Assembly (NCBI RefSeq): GCF_000143415.4
Contig: NW_003314335.1
Coordinates: 712,113 to 776,112, forward strand
DNA: 64,000 nt
From: Selaginella moellendorffii
Lineage: Eukaryota > Streptophyta > Lycopodiopsida > Selaginellales > Selaginellaceae
Reading direction: 5' to 3'
A program made the translations under genes and the position numbers. The notes under the pieces are model-generated. The model worked only from the letters and a program-made list of their open reading frames with translations, had not been told where the DNA came from and ran no database searches. Below are positions 10,880-22,510 of the stretch, in pieces. Numbering within the stretch: the first letter of the stretch is position 1; every line of letters starts with the position of its first letter.

Positions 10880-12736
10880 CTAATGTTGACTATTTGAGAT
10901 GAGAACTTGGCATACACGAAACTCTTCGTGCTCGTCTCCCATTCTCTCGAGCACAAGAGCGGCCCTGTCCATCTCTCCCAATTCACACAGCTTCTCTATC
11001 AGCTTGACAAAGGTGGCTGGATCCGGCCTCGCTGATTCCACCGCCCGAGTAACTTGGAGCATCACCATGAACGCGTGCTCGATCTGTCCAGCGCTGCAAA
11101 GCCCCTGGATCAAAACGCTGTAAGTGGTCGAGTCCGGAAGGCTTCCCTCGGCGATCATCTCCTCGAGGACCCTCTCCGCCTCGTCCATCCTGCCGAGCTT
11201 GCAAAACCCCTCCACAAGGCTGTTGTAAGTCGCGGTGTTTGCTCGGCACCCCTCCTCCGCCATCACCGTGAGAAATCTGGAAGCCAGATCCATCTCTCCG
11301 GTTTTGCAAAGCCCCGCGACGTAGGCATTGCACACCAGGAGATTGGGAGCGTAGCCACACACCACCAGCTGCTCCAGGAACGCTCGAGCTTCCACCATTC
11401 TCCCCATCTCTGCAAACTTCTGGACCATGATGCTGTAAGTCACGAAGTTTGGCTTGCACTTGCTGTGCGCCATCGTTTCCAGGAGCTTGGCGGCGCTGTC
11501 CATCTGATCGGTGTTGCAGAACAGCTCCAGTAGCGCGTTGAAGGTGACGATGGTCGGGCAGAATCCCATCTCCACCATGATGTCCGTCATGCCGAGCGCT
11601 TCCTCGGGCCGTGCCGCCTTGCAGAAGGCGTGGAGGATCAAGTTGAGCGTCAGAATGTTGGGCTCGATGTTCCTGAGAAGCATCGTCTCCATTACCTTGC
11701 ATGCCTCGTCCGGCCTCCCGGATTTGCAGAGAAACTCCACCACCGGATTGAAAGTCACAGCTGTCAGAGCAAAACCAGCGCTTTCCATCACTCCCATGAG
11801 CTCGAAAGCCTCGTCGAGCAGGCCAGCTTTGCCGAGGCCCGTGGCCATCGCGTTGTAAGTCACCCGGTTTGGAGCCACGCCTCGCTTGGCCATGGCCTGG
11901 AGCTCTTCACGGGCCTCCTGGATCCTCCCGGAGCTACACAGCGCATCAATGAGCGTGTTGTAGGAGACGCTGTTGGGCTTGCAATCCATGCGGTGGAGAT
12001 GGCTCTTGGCCTCGTCCACAAAGCCAGCCTCGGAGAAACCTTTGAGCATGAGGTTGTGGAGAACGACCAAGCTCCCAGGGCTCATCCCTGTATCCTTGAA
12101 CTCCTCCACAAGCCTCTTTGCCTCGTCGAACTCCCCGGCAAGGCAGTGGCCGTGGACGAGAGTTCCATACGTGAACTCACTGTGCACGAACTCCCCCAGA
12201 GTTTTTCGATTTAGCATCTCTCTCACCTGGTGGATTCTCCCGGCCTTGATGAGCGTGTTGAGCAGGCAATTGTATGCCACCGTGTTGGGCTTGTAGCAAG
12301 CTTCTCTGGTTAGCCACTGGAAGAACGCAAGAGCAACATCTGGATCTTTCGTTCTTTGCAAGATCTTGCACACTGCAATGTGGCTGAAGTAGAGGCCTTG
12401 GAATGCGGCTAGACTCCCCACCAGAATTCCTTCCGGAAGCCTCGATTCGAGAAGCTTGCAAATCTCTGTCACTGAGTCTTCATCCACTACTGCAATGTTG
12501 ACTGGAGGATCGAGCTCGCCAGGCTGCCGCTCCTGCGATTTCCTCTTCCTCCTGTATCGAGATTTCTTACCTGGTCTCTGGCCTGATAATATTTGCTCCT
12601 CGGCAGCAGTGGCACTGGCATTCTTCCGGAAGCTCACATTTTGCTGGACGGCCTGCGCGCTGCAAGAAACCGGAGCTAAAGATGTCGAGGATGAGCTCGC
12701 GATCGCCACCGGAATGGCGCCGGCTAGCAGCGCCAT
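10880..12736 (-). CDS. P-class pentatricopeptide repeat (PPR) protein
   Basis: Intronless 618-aa protein, probably organellar: the N-terminal 60 residues are Ser/Ala-rich with few acidic residues, then a basic patch (KKSRYRRKRKS). From about residue 150 to 600 there are about 13 tandem 35-residue PPR motifs, such as PNTVAYNCLLNTLIKAGRIH, PNSVSYNTLIDALCSSGRIQ and PNFVTYSIMVQKFAEMGRM. There is no E, DYW or SMR domain. P-class PPR proteins bind organellar RNA and act in processing, stability or translation; the target cannot be told from sequence. The frame is intact, in contrast to the broken PPR relics at 21-28 kb. It is divergently paired with the Ycf20-like gene. Confidence 0.93.
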   Translation of the reverse strand: MALLAGAIPVAIASSSSTSLAPVSCSAQAVQQNVSFRKNASATAAEEQILSGQRPGKKSRYRRKRKSQERQPGELDPPVNIAVVDEDSVTEICKLLESRLPEGILVGSLAAFQGLYFSHIAVCKILQRTKDPDVALAFFQWLTREACYKPNTVAYNCLLNTLIKAGRIHQVREMLNRKTLGEFVHSEFTYGTLVHGHCLAGEFDEAKRLVEEFKDTGMSPGSLVVLHNLMLKGFSEAGFVDEAKSHLHRMDCKPNSVSYNTLIDALCSSGRIQEAREELQAMAKRGVAPNRVTYNAMATGLGKAGLLDEAFELMGVMESAGFALTAVTFNPVVEFLCKSGRPDEACKVMETMLLRNIEPNILTLNLILHAFCKAARPEEALGMTDIMVEMGFCPTIVTFNALLELFCNTDQMDSAAKLLETMAHSKCKPNFVTYSIMVQKFAEMGRMVEARAFLEQLVVCGYAPNLLVCNAYVAGLCKTGEMDLASRFLTVMAEEGCRANTATYNSLVEGFCKLGRMDEAERVLEEMIAEGSLPDSTTYSVLIQGLCSAGQIEHAFMVMLQVTRAVESARPDPATFVKLIEKLCELGEMDRAALVLERMGDEHEEFRVCQVLISNSQH

Positions 12737-12785
12737 GGCACATTCTTCGCTAGGGTTCTTCCCTGGCTAGGGTTTTTGGGATCGC
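12737..12785. promoter_or_regulatory. 49-bp divergent intergenic spacer, likely bidirectional promoter/5' UTR
   Basis: Only 49 bp separate the start codons of the leftward PPR gene (12736) and the rightward Ycf20-like gene (12786). It contains CTAGGG direct repeats (gctagggttc, gctagggttt), which resemble telo-box (AAACCCTA) elements of plant housekeeping and plastid/ribosomal genes. Transcription of both genes must start in or beyond this spacer, so the promoters overlap the opposite gene's 5' end. Confidence 0.6.
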
Positions 12786-13283
12786 ATGGCGGCATTTGTC
12801 TGTTCTTCCCCAATCCTGCTCTACTATCCCCCGATTCGTCCACACCAGCGATCCAGCATCGTCACGAGAACCCTACGAACCGATGGCGCCAGTAGCAGCA
12901 ACGGATTCAGCGAGGATCCACTGAGAAGACGCGGGAGCGGCAATAATCCCATCTCCACTCGTCTCGGGCAGCTGCTGGAAGCGAGAAGGATCGATCTGCT
13001 GGAGCGATTCCGGGAGATCCGACGCAATTTGCCGCTCAAAGTGTTCTTGCTGCTGCTGGGATTCTACTCGGCCAACGCGCTGGCCACGGTGCTGGGGCAA
13101 ACGGGGGACTGGGACGTGCTGGTGGCCGCGATCATCGTGGCTGTGATCGAAGGCATTGGATTTCTTATGTATAAGATGCCGCCCGTGACGGAGAAGCTGC
13201 GATTCCTGGTGAGAATGCTGAATTACTGGAAAGCCGGCCTCTCCTTTGGTCTCTTCGTCGACGCATTCAAGCTTGGAAGCTAA
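12786..13283 (+). CDS. Ycf20-like (DUF565) plastid membrane protein
   Basis: Intronless 165-aa protein. Residues 1-60 are Ser/Arg-rich and fit a chloroplast transit peptide. The rest is the Ycf20 domain: [20 protein letters not shown] followed by [20 protein letters not shown] and [14 protein letters not shown]. The GQTGDW motif and two hydrophobic segments are diagnostic. Ycf20 is plastid-encoded in many algae and nuclear-encoded in land plants, where a family member affects non-photochemical quenching; the molecular role is unclear. It ends [11 protein letters not shown] with TAA at 13281. Confidence 0.88.
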   Translation: MAAFVCSSPILLYYPPIRPHQRSSIVTRTLRTDGASSSNGFSEDPLRRRGSGNNPISTRLGQLLEARRIDLLERFREIRRNLPLKVFLLLLGFYSANALATVLGQTGDWDVLVAAIIVAVIEGIGFLMYKMPPVTEKLRFLVRMLNYWKAGLSFGLFVDAFKLGS

Positions 13284-13305
13284 GAACCCTAAAAACAGAG
13301 GGGTA

Positions 13306-13345
13306 CTTCCTGGGGTTCGAACCGGTGACCTTGTGCTAGAGCTTA
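13306..13345 (-). other. tRNA-like 3' half with B box
   Basis: On the minus strand the sequence contains AAGGTCACCGGTTCGAACCC, which fits an RNA polymerase III B box and variable-loop region, but the T stem pairs imperfectly and no 5' half is found. It is probably a degenerate tRNA fragment or a SINE relic. Confidence is low. Confidence 0.35.
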
Positions 13346-13405
13346 TATTAATAGCAAACTATAAAAATACAGTAACCTTTCCATAGTGATAGTATTTCGA
13401 TTGCG

Positions 13406-14858
13406 ATGAAGAAGAAAGAAGTGATATTTTCTGGGATGATCGTTCTCCTTGTTCTAGCGTATGGAGTTCTTCTTTTGTACGCTGTGACCGTCCATCTCAC
13501 CGTGAGGCACTACGTGAATTTCAACTCAAGAACACGATTGCATACGATCAAACAAGACGTGGATCGCGATTTTGGAGCCACCAATCTCACGAACATTGTG
13601 TTTGGGATCAGCTCCAACGCCGCGATGTGGGATTCGCGCAAAGAACTCGTCAAGGCATGGTGGAGGCCGGAGGATCGAATGAGAGGCTTCGTTTGGCTGG
13701 ACGAAGCAGTGAATTCCACTCTACCGGACCAGGACACGTTACCCGAGATCAAAGTTTCCAGTGACACCTCCAAGTTTCGATACACGTACGGAAGATCACC
13801 ATCGAATGGAAGGCACCACATCCGCATAGCAAGGATTGTCTCGGAGATGTTTCGCCTTGGGCTGGGAGACGTTCGCTGGTTCGTCATGGGCGACGATGAC
13901 ACGGTGTTTGTCCCCGGAAACTTGGCGAAAGTTCTCGCAAAGTACGACCACCGGCAACCGTACTACATTGGATCAATCTCCGAGAGCCACTTCCAAAACG
14001 TGGATGGATTCTCGACAAACATGGCGTACGGAGGCGCCGGATTCGCGATAAGCTACGCGCTCGCGGAGGAGCTTGACAAGGTCTTGGACTATTGCCTGGA
14101 GAGATACCATGGATTGTATAGCGCGGACGCTCGGATCCACGCCTGTGTGGCGGAATTGGGGGTTCCACTCACGGTGGAGCGTGGATTCCACCAGTTTGAC
14201 GTGCTGGACGACGCCTCTGGATTGCTCTCCTCGCACCCTCTGACGCCGCTCGTCTCGCTCCACCACATCGAGCTCCTGGATCCATTCTTCCCAAGGATGG
14301 GGAGGATCGAGAGCGTCAAGCATCTGATCGGGAGCGCGCACGGGGTGGATCCGATGGGCTTGCTCCAGCAATCCTTCTGCTATGATCCCGATCGGAACTG
14401 GACGATCAAAGTGTCTTGGGGATTCGTCGTCCAGATCCACCAGGGAGAGGTTCCAGAGAAGGATTTGGAGCTTCCAGTGAGAACATTCTCTGGGTGGCAC
14501 CGCGACCGTGATCGCGTGGGGATTGCCTTCACGACGAGAGAGAACCCGGTGGACCTGTGTGACCGGCCGGTCAACTTTTATTTGACCCGGTCAACGGGGC
14601 TCGAAGGCGGGAAGTCAAGCAGTAGCTATGCGCGGGAAGAGAGGACACGGTGGAAGTGCTTACGCTCGGAGAAGGATTTATCCATGGTGAAAACTATACG
14701 CGTGGTCAAGGATATAACTCCGGATCCATGGCTGCTAGAGGTAAAGTTAACTTTACTTTTTAATCCCGAGTGAAGTTTGGTTTTACCAGGCTCCTAGGAG
14801 GCAGTGTTGTACGATACAAAAGCACGGGGCAACGATGGAGTTGAGAGTAGAGAATTGA
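13406..14858 (+). CDS. DUF604 / Fringe-like glycosyltransferase, copy 1
   Basis: Two exons, 13406-14740 and 14790-14858 (TGA), about 467 aa. It is a type II membrane protein: the N-terminal anchor is about residues 5-33 (FSGMIVLLVLAYGVLLLYAV). Motifs are NIVFGISS, WWRPEDRMRGFVWLD, the metal-binding DDD in WFVMGDDDTVFVPGN, GFSTNMAYGGAGFAISYALA, HACVAELGVPLTVERGFHQ and a C-terminal RRQCC. DUF604 proteins resemble GT31 (Fringe-type) Golgi glycosyltransferases; the acceptor is unknown. It is the first of three tandem paralogues. Unlike the other two it has no intron after GFHQ, but it shares the final intron before the RRQCC exon. Confidence 0.88.
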
Positions 14859-15394
14859 TATTTTAGGGCTATGATAGCTGAGGGTTTTAGCGCCATGGAT
14901 CTTGATAGCGAAGTTTTGCGCGATTGATCGCTAGGGAGGGTAAGGCTGTTCTAGAGCACGATCCATTGCTGGTAGGGAGGGGATTTATAGTCGATGGAAC
15001 GCGCTCTAGAGCCGCGGGGTTTTGGAGTGATTCGAAGCCGCATTTTGCCGATCGGCACGATATTTTCGAGATGGATCGCGATACAGAATCTCCGTTTTTG
15101 TTGTTTTCCAGGAAAAAGGGAAGCTCGTTTTGGAAACTCCACAAGTAAGTTTCGAACTCTTGCGTAGAGTGTTTTTGCTCGTTTGCTTGCGAGTTTTGGC
15201 CAGAGAGTTTCTCTTCTTCTCATCTCCTAAAGTAGCGCGGCAAAGAGTCCTTTTAAAAGTAGCTGATTTCTCTACCGGCCTCTCTTCCTTGTAGAATGGT
15301 TTCTAGCTTCCTGCCCATCCGTGCTGCCAGGCATTTGGTTCTTCCAGCGATGGCTACAAATCTTTGTCTTTCTGGGTAGAATGTTTCGTGCATC
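14859..15394. other. Spacer between tandem glycosyltransferase genes
   Basis: No recognisable gene. A 74-codon plus-strand frame (14924-15148; SRAAGFWSDSKPHFADRHD) is open but matches nothing I know. The rest probably holds the 3' UTR of copy 1 and the promoter and 5' UTR of copy 2. Confidence 0.4.
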
Positions 15395-16845
15395 ATGGCT
15401 GCCAGGCAGTTGTTCTTTGCAACGATAATTCTTCTTGCTACAAGCTGCGTCCTTGTTCTCTTGGGAACTAACTTCTCTTCACAGAAGCTCTACCGTGGCT
15501 ATTTCTGCGATCGCCATCTTAGGAGCGGCAGCAGCAGCAGCAGCACGACCAAAGTGGAGAATATAATGTTTGGGATCGGAGCAGGGTCACAGACTTGGGA
15601 TCACAGGAAGAACTACGTGAGGCTTTGGTGGCGGCCGAATCAAACGAGAGGGGTGGTCTCGCTGGACAGCGCTGTGCGAGACATGCACGATGGATCGCTA
15701 CCTCCGCTCCAAGTCGTCGACAACAACGAGCTTTCGAGAAACTTCACCTTGACGGACCAGCAGATGAAGGACCAGATTAGAGTCTCGAGGCTTCCTTCGG
15801 AGTTGTTCCGGCTCAAGTTTTTCGGGGTGCATTGGTTCGTTCTTTCAGACGACGACACCTTCTTCGTCGTGGACAATCTCGCTCGGGTTCTCTCCAAGTA
15901 CGACCACAGTCAGTTTTACTACATCGGTGCTTTTTCGGAGAGCCACTACCAGAGTGTTACAGGGTTCTCGACAAACATGGCTTTCGGGGGTGCTGGGATT
16001 GCACTGAGCTACTCACTTGTGGAAGCGCTCGAGAAAATGCAGGACGACTGCATTAGGAGGAACGATCACGTATGGGGTGTCGACGGCAAGCTACAAGCTT
16101 GCATGGCAGAACTTGGCGTGCCACTGACGTTGGACAGAGGATTTCATCAGGTAAATGGCTGGCTGCTCGAGCTCCTCAAAACTTTCGTGCTCTAGCAGAT
16201 GGACATTCGTGGAGATGCTATCGGGTTGCTCGACTCTCACCCGACTACTCCGTTGGTTTCATTGCACCACTTGGATACGGTCGATCCTATTTTCCCAGGA
16301 ATGAATCGGATTCAAGCGTTGGCTCATCTTTCGCTTGCCATTCGGGCTGATCCTTCTGCCGTCTTACAGCAGTCTTTTTGCTACAACGATGTCTACGACT
16401 GGACGCTGAAAGTGTCTTGGGGATTTGTCGTGCAAGTCAACAGGGGCTATGTATCTCCCAGAGAGCTGGAGTATCCGTCCAGAACTTTTGTGGAGTGGTT
16501 TGGCTGTACTGCAGGTTCTTGCCTTAACTTTAAGACAAGACAGATCGATCGCAGCGATCCCTGCTTGAGCACCGTTTCATTCTTTATGCTCAACGTCAGC
16601 CAGGATGGTCTAGACAGCAACTATTTCAAGAGGACAGGCGCAGGCAGCTGCGAAGATAGAGATCCTTTGTCACGCCTCGAGATAATTCGTGTAAGAAAAC
16701 AACGCAGCCAGTACCGAGTAAGTGCACTTTTCTCGTGTTTCTGTTTACTTATTTGTCTTTTACTTAGGCCTTAAGAAGACAATGCTGCAGCATTCGCGAG
16801 CCTTCTAAGCAAAATGAACATGAGCTAGAGATCAAGGATTGTTGA
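15395..16845 (+). CDS. DUF604 / Fringe-like glycosyltransferase, copy 2
   Basis: Three in-phase exons, 15395-16150, 16199-16717 and 16768-16845 (TGA), about 450 aa. The N-terminal membrane anchor (LFFATIILLATSCVLVLLG) is followed by NIMFGIGAGSQTWDHRKNYV, WWRPNQTRGVVSLD, WFVLSDDDTFFVVDN with the DDD metal-binding motif, GFSTNMAFGGAGIALSYSLV, MAELGVPLTLDRGFHQ, LQQSFCYN and a C-terminal LRRQCCS. All landmark residues are intact. The intron at 16151-16198 interrupts just after GFHQ, a position shared with copy 3 and absent from copy 1. Confidence 0.88.
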
Positions 16846-17021
16846 AACGTTTTTTATTCCTTAACATGCTAACTTTCATGATCGCTTGCGTACGCTTACG
16901 AAATGTCACTCTGATGTGCAGGTGACGTAGTGGTATGTGATTCACACTTATCAGTGTGATCATGTCGAAAGCGTGTGATTCTACTCTTAAGGTAACTTCG
17001 AGTGAGTCGTTTTGTGGCTCC

Positions 17022-18440
17022 ATGGATGTAACAAAGCTGTTCTCTTGTGCAGTTGGAATTACAGCTCTTGTAAGCTGTTACATGATTATTACTCAGCGTT
17101 TGCAGCCTCTTCTTCCACGGAGTTTAGAGACTGGCAGCTTAGGTGGCGTGACCAGTTTGGAAAACATCGTGTTTGGAATAGGAGCCAGCTCTCGTACTTG
17201 GGAACACAGGAAAAGATACATAAAGCTTTGGTGGAGACCAAACGAGACGCGAGGTATTGTTTCACTGGACAGACGGGTACCTAACATGAAGGACAGCTCT
17301 CTACCTCCGGTCAGAGTTTCGGACAACGCGAAGCTATCAGCAATGTTTAGAGCCAGGGGGAAACACATGAGGATCACATTAGGATTACAAGGCTTTCGTC
17401 AGAGTTGTTCCGGTTGAACTTCTCTCGGGTGCATTGGTTCGTTCTCTCCGACGACGACACCTTCTTTGCGCTCGACAACCTTGTCCAGGTTCTCTCGAGG
17501 TATGATCACCGGGAGTTTTACTACATAGGTGGCTTATCTGAGAGTCATCACCAGAGTGTGCTGGGCTTCTCAACCAGCATGGCGTTCGGGGGAGCAGGAA
17601 TTGCAATGAGCTACGCGCTGGTGGAAGCACTAGAGAAAATCCAGGACGATTGCATCAGAAGGAACTATCATGTCTGGGGTGTCGATGGGAAGCTGCAAGC
17701 TTGCATGGCAGAGCTCGGTGTGCCATTGACAATTGAGAAAGGATTCCATCAGGTAAGAAATCCGCTTTATTCCTAATGATCAGTTCACTCATTTATCCTT
17801 TCTCCTAGATGGACTTGCACGGAGATGTTATAAGTTTCTTGGCTTCACATCCCCACTCTCCGCTGGTTAGTCTGCATCACATAGACGGATTCAATCCAAT
17901 ATTTCCCGGGATGAGTCGAATGGAGGCGCTGGACCATCTCTCCACTGCAATCCAGTCGAATCCATCAGCTGTTCTTCAACAGTCGTTCTGCTACAACCAG
18001 GGGAGCGCATGGGGGTACGTTGTCCAAGTGAGCAGGGGCTTCATTTCTCCTAGAGACTTGGAGCACCCAGTGAAGACTTTCGCCGACTGGCTGGGGTGCC
18101 GCTATCGTCCTTGCCTCAACTTTAGGACCAGGAATCCTTCTGGCGATCCTTGTGGACGTAGCATACGGTTTTTCATGGTTAACGTAAGCAGGGATGGTTT
18201 TTACAGCAGATACCTCAGAGGAAACAGTTCAAGCAAGTGTCTCCTTGAGGATCCTCTAGCAAAGCTCGAGACGATACATATATGGCTGAAACAGACACAG
18301 ACCCGGGTAAGCCAGTGTGCCAACTTTGGGAACTGACTTTGTTTTGTGGCCATGCTCTTTAGGCTCCAAGGCGGCAATGTTACAACATTCTAAATCCACG
18401 CGAGCAGGATAAACATCATTTGGAAATAAAAGATTGTTAG
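17022..18440 (+). pseudogene. DUF604 / Fringe-like glycosyltransferase, copy 3 (single frameshift)
   Basis: The exon layout matches copy 2: 17022-17752, 17809-18306 and 18363-18440 (TAG), with phase-correct splice sites and the RRQCY C-terminus. The frame of the first part (NIVFGIGASS, WWRPNETRGIVSLD) is lost at about 17365-17375 and resumes shifted as RITRLSSELFRLNFSRVHWF with an intact DDD motif. This is one small indel. A short in-frame deletion also removes about six residues before WGYVVQV. Everything else is well conserved, so it is either a very young pseudogene or a one-base sequence or assembly error. Confidence 0.75.
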
Positions 18441-18605
18441 CTGAGAGCTCGATGTATTATAATTGTTTTTGAGATATTTCGATCCACATCCAGATTCAGG
18501 TACACGTTCATATTTTCGTCTCGAGAGCTAAATCAGGTGTCACGATTACAGGATTATTTCACCGTGATGGTATAAATTGATCTTTTGAGGCTGTCTCACG
18601 CAGCA

Positions 18606-20498
18606 ATGGAATTCACTTCCCGGTTTCTCCTCATTTCGTGCCTCATTGCTGTAGCTTCATTCTGTTTTGCAGCTGCAGGTCGCTGTCACACTCACTGCTA
18701 TTGCTTGCCTCACCAACGATGCTTCCCATCTCCTCCAGTTTGGCATTCTTTCAGCAAGGACATTGGTGGTCGACTGATCCAAGCAAGGTAAAGAGTCCTC
18801 TTCAACATTCTGATTCATTGGAAACACACACTTCTTTTCTCCTTTCTCTTCCAGGCCAGCTGCGTATCCGTGCCACGATCCACACTATGACGAAGCAGCC
18901 TGCAAAGTTGCCAAAACAAAGTGGACCGATGCACTGTGGAGGTCGGACCAAGTTGGCGCTTCTCAGCATCCCCAGTGGGACTCGTTCAAGCAGCAGAAGT
19001 GCCTCATCAACGCTAGCGACACTTGCTACCAGGGTGCTGTTCCAATCTATGCCGTGGACGTGCGCCAGGCCGATGATGTGTCCAAGGCTTTTGCTTTTGC
19101 CACCAAGCACCACATCCGTGTGATTGTCAAGAACACTGGCCACGACTACCTTGGACGCAGTGACGGGAGAGGTGCTCTCAGCATCTGGACTCACAACCTC
19201 AAGACGATCGATTTCTCGGACAACTTCGAACGATTCCAGTGTCCATTCGACAGCAAAGACGGCCAAGTGTCGGCCGTGACTGTGGGAGCTGGCGTCCAGT
19301 TTGGAGAATTGTACAAGGCTGTTGCTGCGCAAAACAAAATCGTCATTGGTGCCTTCAGTGCGAGGTAAGTTATCTCTCTTGAATTTCTCTTGATGATCCA
19401 ACTTGAGCTTTTGACCCTCCCAGTGTTGGTGCTGCGGGAGGATACGTCGGAGGTGGTGGACACAGCGTTCTTGCGCCAACTTATGGCCTCCCAGCCGACA
19501 ACATCCTCGAGATCAACGTGGTGACACCTGATGGAAGCTACTTCGTGGCCAACGAGTGCCAGAACAAGGATCTCTTCTGGGCTCTCCGGGGTGGCGGCCC
19601 GGCAACGTTTGGCGTGGTTCTCAGCGTCACTTACAGGACACACCCGGCACCGGCAGCTGTCACCAACGTCCACCACGAGGTCTCAGCCAACGATTCTTCC
19701 AGCCTGAGGGACTTCATCGCCGAGTACGCCAGGCTCATGCCATCCATCGCAGACAAGGGATATGGAGGAAGCTTTGCCGCCCTTCCCAATGCCGGTCACT
19801 TGAACTACGTTCTCCCTGGAGGCAACCAGAGCGCAGCACAGCAGGACTGGCAGCCACTGGTGGACTTCGCGGCCAGCCACCCCGGGCTCAACGTGCTCCA
19901 GAGAGTCACCATGTTTCCAAACTTCTATGCCTTCTTCAACGCCACCCTGTGCAACAGGTTTAAAACGCAGTGCACGGACCTGACGGGAACCAACGAGATC
20001 CTGGCCAGCAGGCTTCTTCCCAGGTCGCTGTTTGTCAACTCCCCGGACGCCATCGCCGACGCCTACATGGACATCCTCACCAGGAACTCGAGCAACGGCG
20101 CCAGGAACTTCATCCTCACCATGAGCGTTGGTGGTGGAGCTGGAGCTCTGGGTGACGAGCACAGTGCTGCGCTGAATCCTGCGTGGAGGAAGGCCCTGTG
20201 GCACACTATCATCCAGGCCGTGTGGGACGACGATGCAAGCGACGATGTGATCCAGCACAAGTTTGTGGACATCACGAATGCGAACCAGGTGTTTAGAGAC
20301 TTGGCACCGGAGTCTGGGAGCTACATGAACGAGGGCGATTACAACGAGCCGGATTGGCAGACGTCGTTCTTCGGTGAGCACTACGAGAGGCTTGTCGAGA
20401 TCAAGGCGCTGGTTGATCCCCATGACGTGCTGGCGTGCCGCAACTGCGTTGGAAGCGAGGCATGGGACACCGATTTCTTCTGTAGGAAAGATCACTAA
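18606..20498 (+). CDS. Secreted BBE-like FAD-linked oxidoreductase
   Basis: Three exons, 18606-18787, 18855-19364 and 19424-20498 (TAA), 588 aa, with all phases agreeing. The N-terminus is a signal peptide (FLLISCLIAVASFCFAAAG). The FAD_binding_4 domain contains RVIVKNTGHDYLGRS, where the His is a candidate for covalent FAD attachment, then SVGAAGGYVGGGGHSVLAP and LFWALRGGGPATFGVV. The BBE domain near the C-terminus reads YMNEGDYNEPDWQTSFFG, LVDPHDVLACRNCVG. Members oxidise alcohols, sugars or alkaloids, with electrons passed to oxygen. The substrate cannot be inferred. It is probably apoplastic or vacuolar. Confidence 0.9.
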
Positions 20499-20985
20499 AC
20501 TATGATGTGCTCACATTTCTAACATACTGTTTTTTGAGCTTTAAAAATTATTCTAATATTACTTGGTGAGTTATCCATTGAGACATTTATCAGGAATGTC
20601 TCATCACATGGCTACAAGATGTTTCATAGTTTGTTTACATAAACTTTACAGTGTGTGTTTAACCACACAATGGATAGCTTGCACCATTTACACATTCGAG
20701 CTGGATTTTCTTCATCACCAGAATAGCTTTTGATTACTTCCTGTTCAGGCACCACTTTCCATCAAACTCACTTTTGCTGTTGTTCGATCCAGCTCTTCTT
20801 TGTGCTGTGGAACAGATGAGTCCCAATGCCACCAACTTTGTGCACACCTTGAGAGCAGCCATGAAAGGGGGTTTGGGAGGATCTGGAAGTGCTGCATTTG
20901 CAAGAAGAGCTCCAGTGTCAGCTGGGGCTCGTCATCTTCTGAGTAACTTAGGATAAGCGACCCATGTCCGGGCTTGGGATTTTAT
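20499..20985. other. Downstream spacer, no gene seen
   Basis: AT-rich 3' flank of the oxidoreductase gene followed by unassigned sequence. A 60-codon frame at 20774-20956 has no recognisable motif. Confidence 0.4.
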
Positions 20986-20989
20986 CGAA

Positions 20990-22510
20990 GGCCTGCAGCT
21001 TCCACACTTGGCCATACATGTGAACGAACGTGCTGGCTCCAAACACGTCTGTGACAAGTCCCTGGGAGTGGATTGCCATTCCTACTTCCATTGCCGTCGA
21101 CTTTCTGCCCTTCCTCTTTCACCACGACGAGAGTGCAGGCTTTGAGAGCTGTGACAAAAGATCGAGAATCCGGTGCGATTCTTTCGTCACTACCAGCAAT
21201 CATCCGAGAGAACAAGTCGAGGCCAAGCTCGACCTCGTTATTCTCTGCGTAGCCGAGCAACAGGACGTTCGACGACACCACTGTTCTACAAGCCAAGACC
21301 CTCCTGGCATCGACCAGGCATCACACCTGGCGTACATGTCCACCAGCGTGCTGGCCACCATGGTATCCGAGTCGCAGCGGCAGCTTACAGCTTGTGCGTG
21401 GATGCGTTTGCCTCTGGACAGCGATTCTAGCTTCACAATCCTTCCATCGAGTTCTCATCCGGCTCCCTCAACACAAGACCAATGCAGGCCCTGAGAGCAG
21501 CCATGAAGGTGAGGGAGTTGACGATGGAGTAGGCCTCCTGGTCTTGCAAGCAGTCGAAGACTTCCAGAGCCATCTCGTCACAGTTTTCAATGTAGCCGAG
21601 CGTGAGGGCTGGCCAAAAGTATGAGTATGCTGCCACACTCGGAGTACCTGCCGCCCAAGGGAGCTGGCAACGAACAAGTTACCGTCAAAGCCACTTGGAG
21701 TAGCTTTCAAGTGCAAGGCCATGCCACAGCCAAGACACTTCACTTTGACGAGCCTGTCGTGGATCTCCTGGCCGGTGTCCTTGTTACACGCTTTGAGAAC
21801 GGCCATGAAGCTTCTATCATCCGGGGAGAAGCCCTGAGCTTCCATGGACCAGAAAGTTCCAGAGCGAGCTCTTCCTCGCCTCTCTCTGCATAGCCGCTAA
21901 TCAACGAGTTCCACGACACCACAGTCCACCCCGCCATCCTGTCGAAGACCATCCGAGCATCGAGCAGGCTGTCACACTTGGAGTACATGTCTTAGCCAAG
22001 GAACTCACAGCCGGAAGTCACAGCTCGGGAGTGGATTTCCATGCCCCGTTCGAGGCTCCTGTCACCACCACCTTGTTCTCGGCCCGAGTATAGGTTGCTC
22101 GTCTTCCTTGGCCACGACGCTGGTGCAAGCTTTGAGAGCGGGCACAAAGGTTCCTGGGTGGCAGGCTGTAGTCGGACTCCATCTTCGAGAAGAGGTCGAG
22201 GGCAAGCTCTCCCTGGCCGCTGTCCGTGTAGCGGAGCATGAGGGCGTTCCAGGGGACAGCAGTGGCGTAGCAGCAGTCGAGAATGGAGTCGAAGTCGGCA
22301 AGTGAGTGGCGGTGCTAGCGTGTGGCTGCGATCTCGGATGCAAGCAGCGTGAATAAGCTTCCCGGCCTCCAGGTCCCGGGTGCTGCCCGTGACAAAGACA
22401 TCGGGACTTTGAAGCGCTGCCTCGTCTTCCCTGAAGAACTGTCACTAGGGTGGGAAAGGATGGAGAAACACTCACGCGCTTTGCTGCCTGAGGGTTCTAA
22501 AGGTATTAAG
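20990..22510 (-). pseudogene. PPR gene relic, left arm of inverted duplication
   Basis: Minus-strand fragments of PLS-type PPR repeats are scattered in several frames: MYSKCDSLLDARMVFDRMAG, TVVSWNSLISGYAERGEEEL (21988-21860), DDRSFMAVLKACNKDTGQEI, HDRLVKV, NVLLLGYAENNEVELGLDLF (21290-21210) and FVTALKACTL. Many frameshifts and stops break it. It is the inverted counterpart of 25500-27090. No intact frame longer than about 100 codons remains, so it cannot make a working PPR protein. Confidence 0.75.

Noticed and set aside
11054-12214. Plus-strand frames opposite the PPR gene
   Set aside because: Antisense shadows; periodic only because the PPR repeats are periodic.
13306-13345. Functional tRNA gene
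   Set aside because: Only a B-box-containing 3' half is present; the T stem pairs poorly and there is no D arm.
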